Source: Leptolyngbyaceae cyanobacterium M65_K2018_010
GTDB taxonomy: Bacteria > Cyanobacteriota > Cyanobacteriia > Phormidesmidales > Phormidesmidaceae
NCBI GenBank assembly: GCA_015295885.1
Contig: DVEE01000033.1
Span: 1 to 24,913 of the forward strand
Reading direction: 5' to 3'
Length of the DNA stretch: 24,913 nucleotides
Position 1 is the first letter of the stretch. The number at the start of each line of letters is the position of its first letter. Of the stretch, positions 15,068-23,233 are shown in pieces. The notes below the pieces were generated by a model that had not been told where the DNA came from, ran no database searches, and saw only the letters and a list, made by a program, of their open reading frames with translations. A program made the translations under genes and the position numbers.

Positions 15068-16531
15068 ATGTCTAGCCGCGATGTCTCGCCGCCGCTAACG
15101 GATCGTTCAGAGACAGGGCTCCCCAAGCTCAGCCTGTTCACCATGCTCCGCCTGGGGGTCTTCAACATGGGTCTGGGCATTATGTCCCTGCTGACCCTGG
15201 GGGTGCTCAACCGGGTCATGATCGAAGAGCTGCGCGTACCGGCGCTAATTGCAGCAGGCACCATTGCCGTGCACCAATTTATGGCTCCGGCCCGAGTCTG
15301 GTTTGGCCAAATGTCCGACTCCAAACCCCTGTTGGGGTACCACCGTAGTGGCTATATCTGGCTGGGCATTGTGGCGGTAGCGGTCACCTCTTTCTGTGCT
15401 TTGCAGGTGGTCTGGCAGATCGGCCTGCGCATTGCCGACGGCGGTTGGGGTAGCCCGATCTATCCCTGGGTGGGGTTGCTGGGGCTATTCTTTGCCATCT
15501 ATGGTCTGGCCCTGAGTGCCACCTCTACCCCCTTTACCGCCCTGCTGGTGGATGTTTCCGATGAAGAGAGTCGCTCTCGGCTGGTGGGCATTGGCTGGGC
15601 CATGCTGATGGTGGGAATCATTACCGGGGTGATCATCACCTCGATCGTGCTCAAGCCGATTGAACTGGATGCCCCCTTTGAACAGATTCGCAGAGCGGTT
15701 AATCGACTGTTTATCATCGCCCCGACGGTGGTGTGTGGGCTAGCGATTCTCAGCACCTTTGGGATTGAGCGCAAGTATTCTCGATTGTCCTCCCGCTCCT
15801 CCCTGGGCGATCGCGAAGATGGCCTCAGCTTCCGTCAGGCGCTCAATATTCTCACGGCCAGTCGTCAGACGGGCCTATTTTTTAGTTTTTTGTTGGTGCT
15901 CAGCCTCAGCCTGTTCATGCAGGATGCCATCCTGGAACCCTACGGCGGGGAAGTCTTTGGCATGACCATTGCCGAAACCACTCAACTGAACGCCGCCTTT
16001 GGCCTAGGTACGCTGCTGGGCATTATCGTCACCGGCTGGCTGGTGGTGCCCCGCCTGGGCAAGAAGCGGACCGTGACCCTGGGCTGTAGTTGGGGAGCCC
16101 TCTGTCTGTTAAGCATTGCCCTAGCTGGGCTGACCGGTACCCCTCAAATTTTGCTAACGACGGTGTTTTTGTTTGGGACGGCCTCTGGCATTCTGACCCT
16201 GGGGGCAATCGTGTTGATGTTGGATCTCACCGTGGCCGAAACGGCGGGCACCTTTATTGGCGCTTGGGGGCTGGCCCAGGCGATCGCTCGCGGTAGCGCC
16301 ACCGTTCTTGGGGGGGGAGTGCTGGATGGGGGGCGCGCCCTGCTCCGGGCCTTTAACGGCGCCGCTGAAGTGGGACAGCCCCAGGCCTTTCTCGCCTATG
16401 GGCTGGTGTTTACCCTGCAGGCCGTAGGGATGATTGTGGCAATTCTGTTGCTGAGTCGGGTCAATATTAAGGAATTTCAGGCTAACGCCAAGGCGGCCAT
16501 TACGGCGGCGCTGGAAAGCGATATGGACTAA
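15068..16531 (+). CDS. PucC-family (BCD) MFS transporter
   Basis: 487-residue polytopic membrane protein, about 12 predicted helices. The N-terminus LSLFTMLRLGVFNMGLGIMSLLTLGVLNRVMI and the segment APARVWFGQMSDSKPLLGYHRSGYIWLG are characteristic of the PucC/LhaA/BCD branch, which in purple bacteria helps assemble light-harvesting complexes. Cyanobacteria carry paralogues, and the family is linked to chlorophyll delivery or pigment-protein assembly, but the substrate of this one is unknown. Further conserved stretches are LVDVSDEESRSRLVGIGWAMLM, GLSFRQAL and the C-terminal GTFIGAWGLAQAIARG. ATG 15068 lacks a clear Shine-Dalgarno. The next gene starts 3 nt after the stop, so the two form an operon. 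Confidence 0.88.
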   Translation: MSSRDVSPPLTDRSETGLPKLSLFTMLRLGVFNMGLGIMSLLTLGVLNRVMIEELRVPALIAAGTIAVHQFMAPARVWFGQMSDSKPLLGYHRSGYIWLGIVAVAVTSFCALQVVWQIGLRIADGGWGSPIYPWVGLLGLFFAIYGLALSATSTPFTALLVDVSDEESRSRLVGIGWAMLMVGIITGVIITSIVLKPIELDAPFEQIRRAVNRLFIIAPTVVCGLAILSTFGIERKYSRLSSRSSLGDREDGLSFRQALNILTASRQTGLFFSFLLVLSLSLFMQDAILEPYGGEVFGMTIAETTQLNAAFGLGTLLGIIVTGWLVVPRLGKKRTVTLGCSWGALCLLSIALAGLTGTPQILLTTVFLFGTASGILTLGAIVLMLDLTVAETAGTFIGAWGLAQAIARGSATVLGGGVLDGGRALLRAFNGAAEVGQPQAFLAYGLVFTLQAVGMIVAILLLSRVNIKEFQANAKAAITAALESDMD

Positions 16532-16534
16532 CCC

Positions 16535-17353
16535 ATGGATATTTTTTGGCAGACCGTGTTGGCCTTTGCCCAATCCACCACTAAAACCGTTGGGCAAAAG
16601 CTGCTGGATGACTTTGGCCACGTCCAGGCCGACCTGAAAGCCGATGGTAGCTTAGTCACCGACTCTGACCGCTGGGCCGATAAAGCCCTCCGCACGGCTA
16701 TCAAAACTCAATTCCCGGACCATGGCGTACTCAGCGAAGAAGTAGAGCATATCTTCCCGGACACCGACTGGTGCTGGATTATTGACCCCATTGATGGCAC
16801 CACCAATTTCACCCGCGGCATTCCCATCTGGGGTATTTCCCTGGGGTTGCTGTACCGAGGGATACCTGTCTTCGGTTACGTGGCCCTGCCACCCCTGGGG
16901 CAGGCTTTCCACGGCTATTGGCCGGGCGAGAGTGGCTTAGCTATGCCCACCGGGGCCTACCTGAACGGACGATCGATCCAGACCACTGCCGCCGCCCCCG
17001 ACAAAACCCAGTTCTTCAGCCTTTGTGCGCGCAGTACCCAGGTGATGACTCAACCCTTTCCCTGCAAGATTCGTATGCTGGGGGCCGCCTCCTACAACCT
17101 GCTGCTGGTGGCCGCGGGTTGGGCCATTGGAGCGGTAGAAGCCACCCCCAAAATCTGGGATATTGCCGCCGTCTGGGCTATCCTCCAGGCCGCCGGGGGA
17201 ACCTGGGTGGCGCTGGATGGGGTAGACCCCTTTCCCCTGGCGGTCGGCAAAGATTACGGCAGCCAGCCCTACCCCACCCTGGTTACGGCCCAAAAAGCGT
17301 GGGTGGGCTTGTTTCAGCCCTACCTGCAAAGGCTGGGGATTAGCCCAGGCTAG
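16535..17353 (+). CDS. Inositol monophosphatase family protein
   Basis: 272 residues. Mg-dependent sugar/inositol phosphatase fold. Motif 1 is WIIDPIDGTTNFTRGIP with Asp84 and Asp87; Glu68/Glu69 lie in GVLSEEVEH; motif 2 is PKIWDIAAVWAIL with Asp209. Catalytic residues are therefore intact. Substrate cannot be read from sequence: inositol phosphate, histidinol phosphate and other small phosphates are all handled by this family. Translational coupling to the PucC-family gene (3-nt gap) recurs with housekeeping genes in cyanobacteria and does not by itself reveal a function. The stop shares bases with that of the convergent small gene (CTAG at 17350-17353). Confidence 0.9.
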   Translation: MDIFWQTVLAFAQSTTKTVGQKLLDDFGHVQADLKADGSLVTDSDRWADKALRTAIKTQFPDHGVLSEEVEHIFPDTDWCWIIDPIDGTTNFTRGIPIWGISLGLLYRGIPVFGYVALPPLGQAFHGYWPGESGLAMPTGAYLNGRSIQTTAAAPDKTQFFSLCARSTQVMTQPFPCKIRMLGAASYNLLLVAAGWAIGAVEATPKIWDIAAVWAILQAAGGTWVALDGVDPFPLAVGKDYGSQPYPTLVTAQKAWVGLFQPYLQRLGISPG

Positions 17354-17733
17354 GGGGGCCCGCCCTGACAAGACAAGACTCTGGCCCCCGGTTGGGCCTG
17401 CTTTGCCCGCTCCATTTGGGCCGGGTTGAAGCGGCCAAAGGTGCTTAACTGTCTGACTTCATCGGGGGTGGGGGGGGTGGGGGCGACCTCCTGTCCCAGG
17501 TCGCTCACATAAATCACCTGGTCTATCTTGAGGCGCTGTTGGGTTTGTTGCTCGTAGAGGTCGGCGTAGGCGGCGGCCAGGGGTTGCCACTGGCTAGGGG
17601 CGCAATAGCTGCGATCGATAATCACCGTTATCGTTGGGGGCATCAGCCAGTGACGCAGGCCCAAACCCAGACCCAAAAAGGCTAACCAGCCCAGGCCCAG
17701 ATTGCGCATCAGTCGTTGGTTAGGGTTAGGCAT
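17350..17733 (-). CDS. Small anchored protein of unknown function, third gene of the VWA unit
   Basis: 127 residues, not recognised. A hydrophobic segment at about 12-30 looks like an uncleaved signal anchor, leaving about 95 residues outside. Immediately after it comes TITVIIDRSYC, a beta-strand followed by Asp-x-Ser-x-Cys, then a helix and a second hydrophobic strand (KIDQVIYVSDLG). That order resembles the start of a VWA fold with a changed metal site, but the rest of the domain is missing. A Pro-Thr-rich linker (APTPPTPDE) and a second cysteine near the C-terminus follow, so a disulfide is possible. It starts 23 bp after the VWA gene stop, and both are surely cotranscribed. Confidence 0.65.
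   Translation of the reverse strand: MPNPNQRLMRNLGLGWLAFLGLGLGLRHWLMPPTITVIIDRSYCAPSQWQPLAAAYADLYEQQTQQRLKIDQVIYVSDLGQEVAPTPPTPDEVRQLSTFGRFNPAQMERAKQAQPGARVLSCQGGPP
17464..17483 (+). repeat. G-rich run with G-quadruplex potential
   Basis: Five, eight and five G separated by single T. On the coding (minus) strand it gives the Pro/Thr linker of the small anchored protein. It could fold as a quadruplex on the plus strand or simply reflect a proline-rich linker in a GC-rich genome. Confidence 0.4.
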
Positions 17734-17756
17734 AGGGCAGGAGCCGTGGGTTGGGC

Positions 17757-19508
17757 CTACAGGTTGACCTGGAACAGGTCTTTGAACAGCGTTTGAACGT
17801 TGTCTGGGGTGCCCTGTTGCACCGTAGATTCCCGTAGACGGGCGATCGCCTGCAACTCGCTCTGGTTGACCTCACCGTAGGCGATCGGGTAAAACCGCAC
17901 ATCGCTGTAGGCCAGAATGTCTCGGACCGCATCTAACTTAAACCCCCGGTTAACCTCTCCATCGGAGAGGAGGAGGAGGTAAAATCGGCCGGTAGGGTCA
18001 GTCGCCTTTTTCTCCAGCAGATCAGCGAGTCCCACCATCATGCCGTCGTACATGGCCGTGGCCCCATCGGCCCGCAACAGATCAACGGTGGCCAAAAATT
18101 TCTGGTGCTGGCGTTGGTCAAAGGGCGCCAGGGGTAGGCGGCGCACCGGGTTGTCATCAAAGGTGACCATGCTGATATAGTTACCGGGGTTAATTTGCCC
18201 AGCGGCGATCCGTAACCCCTCCTGCATGGCCTGCAGGCGCTGGCCCTCCATGGATCCACTGGTGTCAATCACCAGACTCATATACACCGTGCGGCCACTG
18301 TCTTTTCGCAGCTTCCAGTTAGCCTGGGCCGCCCGCAATACCTCCCCGCTGGGTAGTGGTGGGGTTTGCCCCGCCTTCAGGTAGTCAGTTTCCACAAATC
18401 CTTGTTGGGTCGCCCGGGCTTGCATCTCGGGCGATTGGGCAAAGGCTGCAAACCGTTCCAGGGCCGCCTGCTGTTGGGGAGTATTCCAGCTAAACCCTAC
18501 CAGGGGATTGTTGTGGGGGACGCCAAAGGGAATAAACTCAGTGTTCTCAAACCCAGGCACCTGGCGGAGGGCCAGATAATTTTGGTACTCCAGCGGAAAA
18601 GCCTGCAGCTTGCTCTGGTCGCGCAGGAACAGTTCTTGCAAGTCCAGGGTAGTGGGCGTGGTAATCAGCACCTGAGCTTGAAACTGATCGAAGACCGAGT
18701 TGACCTGGGGGGTTTGCAGTTCGGCCACGGTCAGCTGGCCATCTCCTTGCTGGTGCCCCGCCGCCCGCCAGTAAAGGGTATAGAGCAAATTCAGCGCCGT
18801 TGAACTGGAGTAGGGGTTGGGGTAGGCCACGGTGACCTGCTCTGAGGCAATGGCATTGAGCAGTCGGTCAAAGGTGACGATCCCGTTTTCGGCTAGGCGA
18901 TCGTAGACTTCCTTGGGCAGAACCCAGCCAGCGGTATTCGGCACCAGCCGCTGGGCTACGGGAATCACCTTCACCCCATCGCTTTGGACCATGGCCACCC
19001 AGAGGTCGTTGGAGGGGCTATACCCGGTAGGTTGGGCGGCCCCCGCCCCGAGCAGACGAGCGGCGGTGCCCGAGGCTACTTTTCGCACCCCTACCTGAAT
19101 CACCTGTCCCGAGGGCAGAGTTTCCTGGCGCTGGTTAAAGGCTTCCGCTACTTCCACCAGCCAGCGCTCGTTCTGGCGATCAACGTTGGCCTTTTCCGAA
19201 GAACTCAAAATTTCAACATAGACGGTGTTGCCGTCCCCTGGCCGGGCGCCGTAGAGGGGGAAATCTTCGACCCTGGGCAGCGGCTCCTCGATCTGATCGG
19301 TTGTGTAGCGGGCCGCCACCTCGTCCGCCACCACCTCGGTGCCAACGTTAATTTTGGGCAAAATCACCTGGGTCAGAGCGACCTGGGCACTGTCTACGGA
19401 ATCTACCCTAGGGGTTGTCCCCGGGAAGCGCCCGGGGCCACAGTTCCAGAGCAGCACGGCACAAAGGCCCAGCAGGAAGGGGAGGAGGGAGCGGCGAAAG
19501 GGGGACAT
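17757..19508 (-). CDS. Extracytoplasmic solute-binding plus VWA domain protein
   Basis: 583 residues. The N-terminus MSPFRRSLLPFLLGLCAVLL with Cys23 looks like an export signal, probably of a lipoprotein, although the residues before Cys23 (LWNC) are not a standard lipobox. Residues about 75-400 resemble a periplasmic solute-binding protein (VYVEILSSSEK, WVLPKEVYDRL, VAYPNPYSSSTALNLLYTLYW, PFGVPHNNPLVGF). Residues 408-583 are a VWA domain with an intact metal site: DTSGS at 415-419, Thr484 in ADGATAMYDG and Asp516 in LLSDGEVNRG. The combination is a known domain pairing, but its role is not established. Neighbours are an unknown two-TM protein upstream (99 bp) and a small anchored protein downstream (23 bp), all on one strand. 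No clear Shine-Dalgarno precedes ATG 19508. Confidence 0.85.
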   Translation of the reverse strand: MSPFRRSLLPFLLGLCAVLLWNCGPGRFPGTTPRVDSVDSAQVALTQVILPKINVGTEVVADEVAARYTTDQIEEPLPRVEDFPLYGARPGDGNTVYVEILSSSEKANVDRQNERWLVEVAEAFNQRQETLPSGQVIQVGVRKVASGTAARLLGAGAAQPTGYSPSNDLWVAMVQSDGVKVIPVAQRLVPNTAGWVLPKEVYDRLAENGIVTFDRLLNAIASEQVTVAYPNPYSSSTALNLLYTLYWRAAGHQQGDGQLTVAELQTPQVNSVFDQFQAQVLITTPTTLDLQELFLRDQSKLQAFPLEYQNYLALRQVPGFENTEFIPFGVPHNNPLVGFSWNTPQQQAALERFAAFAQSPEMQARATQQGFVETDYLKAGQTPPLPSGEVLRAAQANWKLRKDSGRTVYMSLVIDTSGSMEGQRLQAMQEGLRIAAGQINPGNYISMVTFDDNPVRRLPLAPFDQRQHQKFLATVDLLRADGATAMYDGMMVGLADLLEKKATDPTGRFYLLLLSDGEVNRGFKLDAVRDILAYSDVRFYPIAYGEVNQSELQAIARLRESTVQQGTPDNVQTLFKDLFQVNL

Positions 19509-19607
19509 GGGGTGAAGGGTAAGAGGTGAACGAGCTTGAGGGTGAGTCGTTTGGGGAGGGCCCCCCAGCCCTGTATAGGGAGAGGCAGGGAAGGGGTAAC
19601 GGGCTTT

Positions 19608-20261
19608 CTAGGGAGGGGGAGGGTTGCTTTCAAGGATGTGCTTGTTGGCGGCAATGAGGGTTTGCAGGCGTTGAGGTAGGGGACTGGCGGCGGTGGAGCC
19701 GGTCTCCAGGCTGGCGAGGGTGACCTGGTCCTGCAGTTGCTGAAGTTGGGCGTGGGTAACCTGCAAGCGATCGCAGCTAGCGGTTAACCGCTGCTGGGCC
19801 AGTTGCCGATAGGCGGGGGTTTCAATTTGATCCATGACGGCTAGTCCATCTGCCACCTGTTGGGCTAAGTCCATCACCGTATGCATGGCTTCTAGAAGCT
19901 CGACCTGAAGCAGGGGATCGCGATCGTAAATGCGGACCGCGAACCGCTGCGATTCCATGGCCCAGGTTTGGGCCTGCCGCCAGATTTTTTGCCCGGCTGG
20001 GGGCACCCGCTGGCCCAGGGGTTCGAGCTGGTAAGCCAGGGTTTCGGGGTCCAGTAAATCGCTACCCAGGGCCACCGCCGGAGAACGCCGAAAGCCGGCT
20101 ACCCAATTCCCCACCATGGCGGCTGAAATGCTGCCACCGCCCAGCCAGACCAAGGGCCGGGGCCCTACCAGCCAGAGCAATGCGGCATAGCCTAGGGCCG
20201 TACCCCCTAACAGAACGTAGGTCTGCGGTTGCCCCAGACACTTTGACCAGTTAATTGCCAT
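19608..20261 (-). CDS. Unknown membrane protein with two N-terminal TM helices and a helical cytoplasmic domain
   Basis: 217 residues, not recognised. Hydrophobic segments at about 14-32 and 35-54 are followed by about 160 largely helical residues (QKIWRQAQTWAMESQRFAV, LLEAMHTVMDLAQQVADGL, and a Gln-rich coiled-coil-like stretch near 165-185). The layout, two TMs followed by a helical tail, recalls XpaC-type proteins that sit beside TelA and VWA genes in other bacteria, but I see no decisive motif, so this is speculation. It precedes the solute-binding/VWA gene by 99 bp on the same strand and follows the M20 gene by 72 bp. Confidence 0.65.
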   Translation of the reverse strand: MAINWSKCLGQPQTYVLLGGTALGYAALLWLVGPRPLVWLGGGSISAAMVGNWVAGFRRSPAVALGSDLLDPETLAYQLEPLGQRVPPAGQKIWRQAQTWAMESQRFAVRIYDRDPLLQVELLEAMHTVMDLAQQVADGLAVMDQIETPAYRQLAQQRLTASCDRLQVTHAQLQQLQDQVTLASLETGSTAASPLPQRLQTLIAANKHILESNPPPP

Positions 20262-20333
20262 GACCCACGGTGAACCGGTACACCGCTAAGCATAGCAACG
20301 GCCAGGAAGACTCCCCCATCCACGGGCCAGAAA

Positions 20334-21548
20334 TTAACAAGAACAGTAGGCTTCCACACAGCGGACAAACATTTCTACCCCAAACCCCAGGGCGGTCTCG
20401 TCAAAATCGAAGCGGGGATGGTGGTGGGGGTAGGCCAGGTACTTTTCAGCATTGGCAGATCCCAGGAAAAAGTAACACCCGGGAACCTCTTGGAGGAAAA
20501 AGGACATATCTTCTCCCCCCATGGTGTGACAGTCGGGCACCACCCCAGCCGAGGTTTCAACCACCGATAGGGCCACCGATCGCACCAGATCCGTCATCCC
20601 TTCATCGTTAATCACCGGCGGGTAGAGAGTTTGGTACTCAAACTGGTAAGTTGCCCCGTAGCTTTGGCAAATGCCCGCCACAATTTGCTCAATGCGCTGG
20701 GCAAAGAACCCTCCATAGTGGGCATCAAAGTAGCGTACGGTGCCGTTCAGTCGGGCTACATCAGCAATCACATTGGTGGCACTGCCGGCATGGAATTCGC
20801 CCACCGTAACGACGGCAGACTTGGTGGGATCGACATTGCGGGCCACGATGGTCTGCAGGGCATTGACAATTTGCGCCCCCACCACGATGGAATCTACCGT
20901 CTGATGGGGCAGGGCGCCGTGCCCTCCCTTGCCCTGCACCGTAATGTAGAAGAATTCCGTTGCGGCCATTAGGGCCCCGCTACGCACTCCCACCGTCCCC
21001 AAGGGCAGGTTATTCCACAGATGCAGACCGATCATGGCCTCCACCTGGGGCTGGGTGAGCGCACCGGCTTCAATCATCGGTTTAGCCCCGCCCGGCCCCT
21101 CCTCGGCGGGTTGAAAGATAATTTTGACCGTACCGGCAAAGCTATGGCGATAGTGGGCCAGGTAATGGGCTGTCCCCAGGGCGATCGCCACATGGCCATC
21201 ATGGCCACAGGCGTGCATCACCCCGGGATGTTGAGAACAGTAGGGCACCGGGTTCTCTTCCTGAATCGGCAGCGCATCCATATCCGCCCGGATGCCCAGT
21301 ACCGGCCCCGGTTGATCACCTTCAATGACCGCTACCACACCGGTTTCGGCCACCCCCGTTTGATGCTCAATCCCCCAATCCGTCAGGCGTTGACTGATAA
21401 AATCAGCGGTCAACCACTCCTTAAAGCCCAATTCGGGCCTTTGGTGGATGCACCGGCGCCAGCCCACCATCTGGGGTTGCAGAGCCTGAATGGCTGGACG
21501 AATGCGAGATCGATCAATCGGTAGGGGCGGGTCAGTAGTTGCGAGCAT
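20334..21548 (-). CDS. M20-family amidohydrolase (HipO/IAA-amino-acid hydrolase type)
   Basis: 404-residue metal-dependent hydrolase that cleaves N-acyl or similar amide bonds of amino acids. Conserved sites in order: RRCIHQRPELGFKE (31-44), GIRADMDALPIQEE (85-98), MHACGHDGHVAIALG with metal-ligand Cys114 and His116, FQPAEEGPGGAKPMIE with Glu149/Glu150, LHLWNNLPLGTVGVR, GGHGALPHQTVD, and near the C-terminus CHTMGGEDMSFF plus YPHHHPRFDFDE. Length is normal. Substrate is not readable; family members act on N-acetyl amino acids, hippurate or auxin conjugates. It follows ictB by 45 bp on the same strand, and this pairing is not obviously functional. Confidence 0.92.
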   Translation of the reverse strand: MLATTDPPLPIDRSRIRPAIQALQPQMVGWRRCIHQRPELGFKEWLTADFISQRLTDWGIEHQTGVAETGVVAVIEGDQPGPVLGIRADMDALPIQEENPVPYCSQHPGVMHACGHDGHVAIALGTAHYLAHYRHSFAGTVKIIFQPAEEGPGGAKPMIEAGALTQPQVEAMIGLHLWNNLPLGTVGVRSGALMAATEFFYITVQGKGGHGALPHQTVDSIVVGAQIVNALQTIVARNVDPTKSAVVTVGEFHAGSATNVIADVARLNGTVRYFDAHYGGFFAQRIEQIVAGICQSYGATYQFEYQTLYPPVINDEGMTDLVRSVALSVVETSAGVVPDCHTMGGEDMSFFLQEVPGCYFFLGSANAEKYLAYPHHHPRFDFDETALGFGVEMFVRCVEAYCSC

Positions 21549-21593
21549 AGCAACGGGTTTAGAGAGGATATAGATGAAGTATCCCTATTATCC

Positions 21594-22985
21594 CTACTTC
21601 TGGAATTTGAAGGGGCGTCCAGCCCATAACCGTTGAGGGTCGTAGTAGCTAGCGACGATCGCAATGGCCATCCACCACAGGGTACTAATTTGGGGCCGAT
21701 ACATCACCGTATCAGCAATGCCCTGGCCCAAAATGCCTACCAGGGCCGCGATCGCCCCCATTAACCAGTAGCCCTGCCGATCCTGGGTTTGCCGCAGGCG
21801 CTGCAGTTGCATCCAACCCTGTTGGAACACCACCGTCAGTAGCCAGAGGAAGGCCAGCAGCCCCAAAAATCCTGCTTCCACCAACACTTCCAGGAACACC
21901 GAGTAGGCACTTAGAGCGGAATAGCGGGGCCGTTGGTAGAGCGGATAGACCGCATTAAAGGCCTCGTTCCCAGGCCCAATCCCCAGCAGCGGGCGGGCCC
22001 GAATCATATCCAGCACCGCCGCCCACACATTCATACGAAAGTTGTTACTGCTATCGGCCCGACCCACAAACATGCTCAACACCCGGGCCCGCAGGGAACC
22101 CACCGATAGCACTGCTAGCACCACCAAGGTCGCGGCCCCGCCCAACAATATCGGCAACGCCCAGCGCTGCCAAAAGGGGGGAAACCCAAGGCTCCAGTAC
22201 TGGACCGTCAGAGCGAGCAACACAAAACCGCCCAATAAAAAGCCAATCCAGCCGCCCCGGCTGAGGGTCAGCACCAGGCACAGGGTGTTCATCACTGTGG
22301 CTAGCAACGCCAACCCCTTAGGAGCCCAGCGGGGCCAGGCGAACACCGCCATAGCACTGAACATGACCGCCGGAATTAGGTACCCGGCCAGCAAGTTAGG
22401 GTTGCCCAAAAAGCTGTAGACCCGGGTGGTATTCACCAGGGGAGAGTTCACATCCACCCAGGTAGCCAGGGCCGTGGCCCCAAAAAAGTACTGTCTCAAG
22501 CCATAGATGGACACCGGTAGCGTCGTCAGAATATAGGCCAGAATCAGCCAACCTCTAGCCCTGGGATGCCGTGCTACCCGAGCGATCAGCAAAAATAACA
22601 GCAGATTCAGGGTCAGTTTTATAAGCCCACTCACCGCGGCCCCCCGCACCGGTGACAGGGCTGTGGCCAGTCCCATCACCCCCCAGAAAACTGCCACCGT
22701 AATATGAATCGGGGTCAGGCCCACCCCGGCCTCATCGGTTAGGGTCAGCAGCAGCCAAAAGGCCGCCACCGCCATTAGTAACACCCCAATTAAGGTGGTC
22801 GAAACGTAGGGAGCCAAGGCAAACACCAGCACCACTAGGCCCAGGCCCAGCCAGTCTCCCCAGGGCAGCAGCCTACTGCCCTGGCGCCAGCGCCGCAAAG
22901 GCCCTAACAGCCGGTGTAAAACACTGACCTCACGCCATTGATCCAAGGCCAGCGTAGATAGGGTGATCTGCTGCCAAAATGCCAT
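21594..22985 (-). CDS. ictB: IctB family membrane protein (O-antigen ligase superfamily)
   Basis: 463 residues with about 11 membrane helices. It matches what I remember of Synechococcus IctB: WQQITLSTLALDQW at the N-terminus, VLHRLLGPLRRWRQGS, TPIHITVAVFWGVMGLATALSPVRGAA, ATWVDVNSP, RVYSFLGNPNLLAGYLIP, LTLSRGGWIGF, VLSMFVGRADSSNNFRMNVW, GIGPGNEAFNAVYPLYQRPR and DTVMYRPQISTLWW. IctB was first described as involved in inorganic carbon accumulation, but it belongs to the Wzy/WaaL superfamily and its direct role is debated. ATG 22985 (MAFWQQ) fits the family start; GTG 23006 has an AAGGA about 11 bases upstream and would add seven residues. Confidence 0.9.
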   Translation of the reverse strand: MAFWQQITLSTLALDQWREVSVLHRLLGPLRRWRQGSRLLPWGDWLGLGLVVLVFALAPYVSTTLIGVLLMAVAAFWLLLTLTDEAGVGLTPIHITVAVFWGVMGLATALSPVRGAAVSGLIKLTLNLLLFLLIARVARHPRARGWLILAYILTTLPVSIYGLRQYFFGATALATWVDVNSPLVNTTRVYSFLGNPNLLAGYLIPAVMFSAMAVFAWPRWAPKGLALLATVMNTLCLVLTLSRGGWIGFLLGGFVLLALTVQYWSLGFPPFWQRWALPILLGGAATLVVLAVLSVGSLRARVLSMFVGRADSSNNFRMNVWAAVLDMIRARPLLGIGPGNEAFNAVYPLYQRPRYSALSAYSVFLEVLVEAGFLGLLAFLWLLTVVFQQGWMQLQRLRQTQDRQGYWLMGAIAALVGILGQGIADTVMYRPQISTLWWMAIAIVASYYDPQRLWAGRPFKFQK

Positions 22986-23233
22986 CAACATAGGAACAAA
23001 GGCCACATGGCCAAAAAGTCCTTCCCATCATGCCAAGGTTTGGCTTCGCTGTGTCAAAAAATCCTCACCCTAGCCGGGCAAAAGTTAAAAAACACTGAGC
23101 AAAACCCTGGTCTGGGTCTTCTGGGTAGGCCAGGGAAACGCCTTAGCCGCCTTAATTCAGGGTTAACAATGGGGCTAAGCCCGCTGCTTACAATAGGGTC
23201 AGCACAGCTCCCCCTTAGCTTCAGGAGAACACC

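Noticed and set aside
18366..18803. 145-codon plus-strand open frame inside the VWA gene
   Set aside because: Shadow of the solute-binding/VWA coding sequence, with no ribosome-binding site or recognisable fold.
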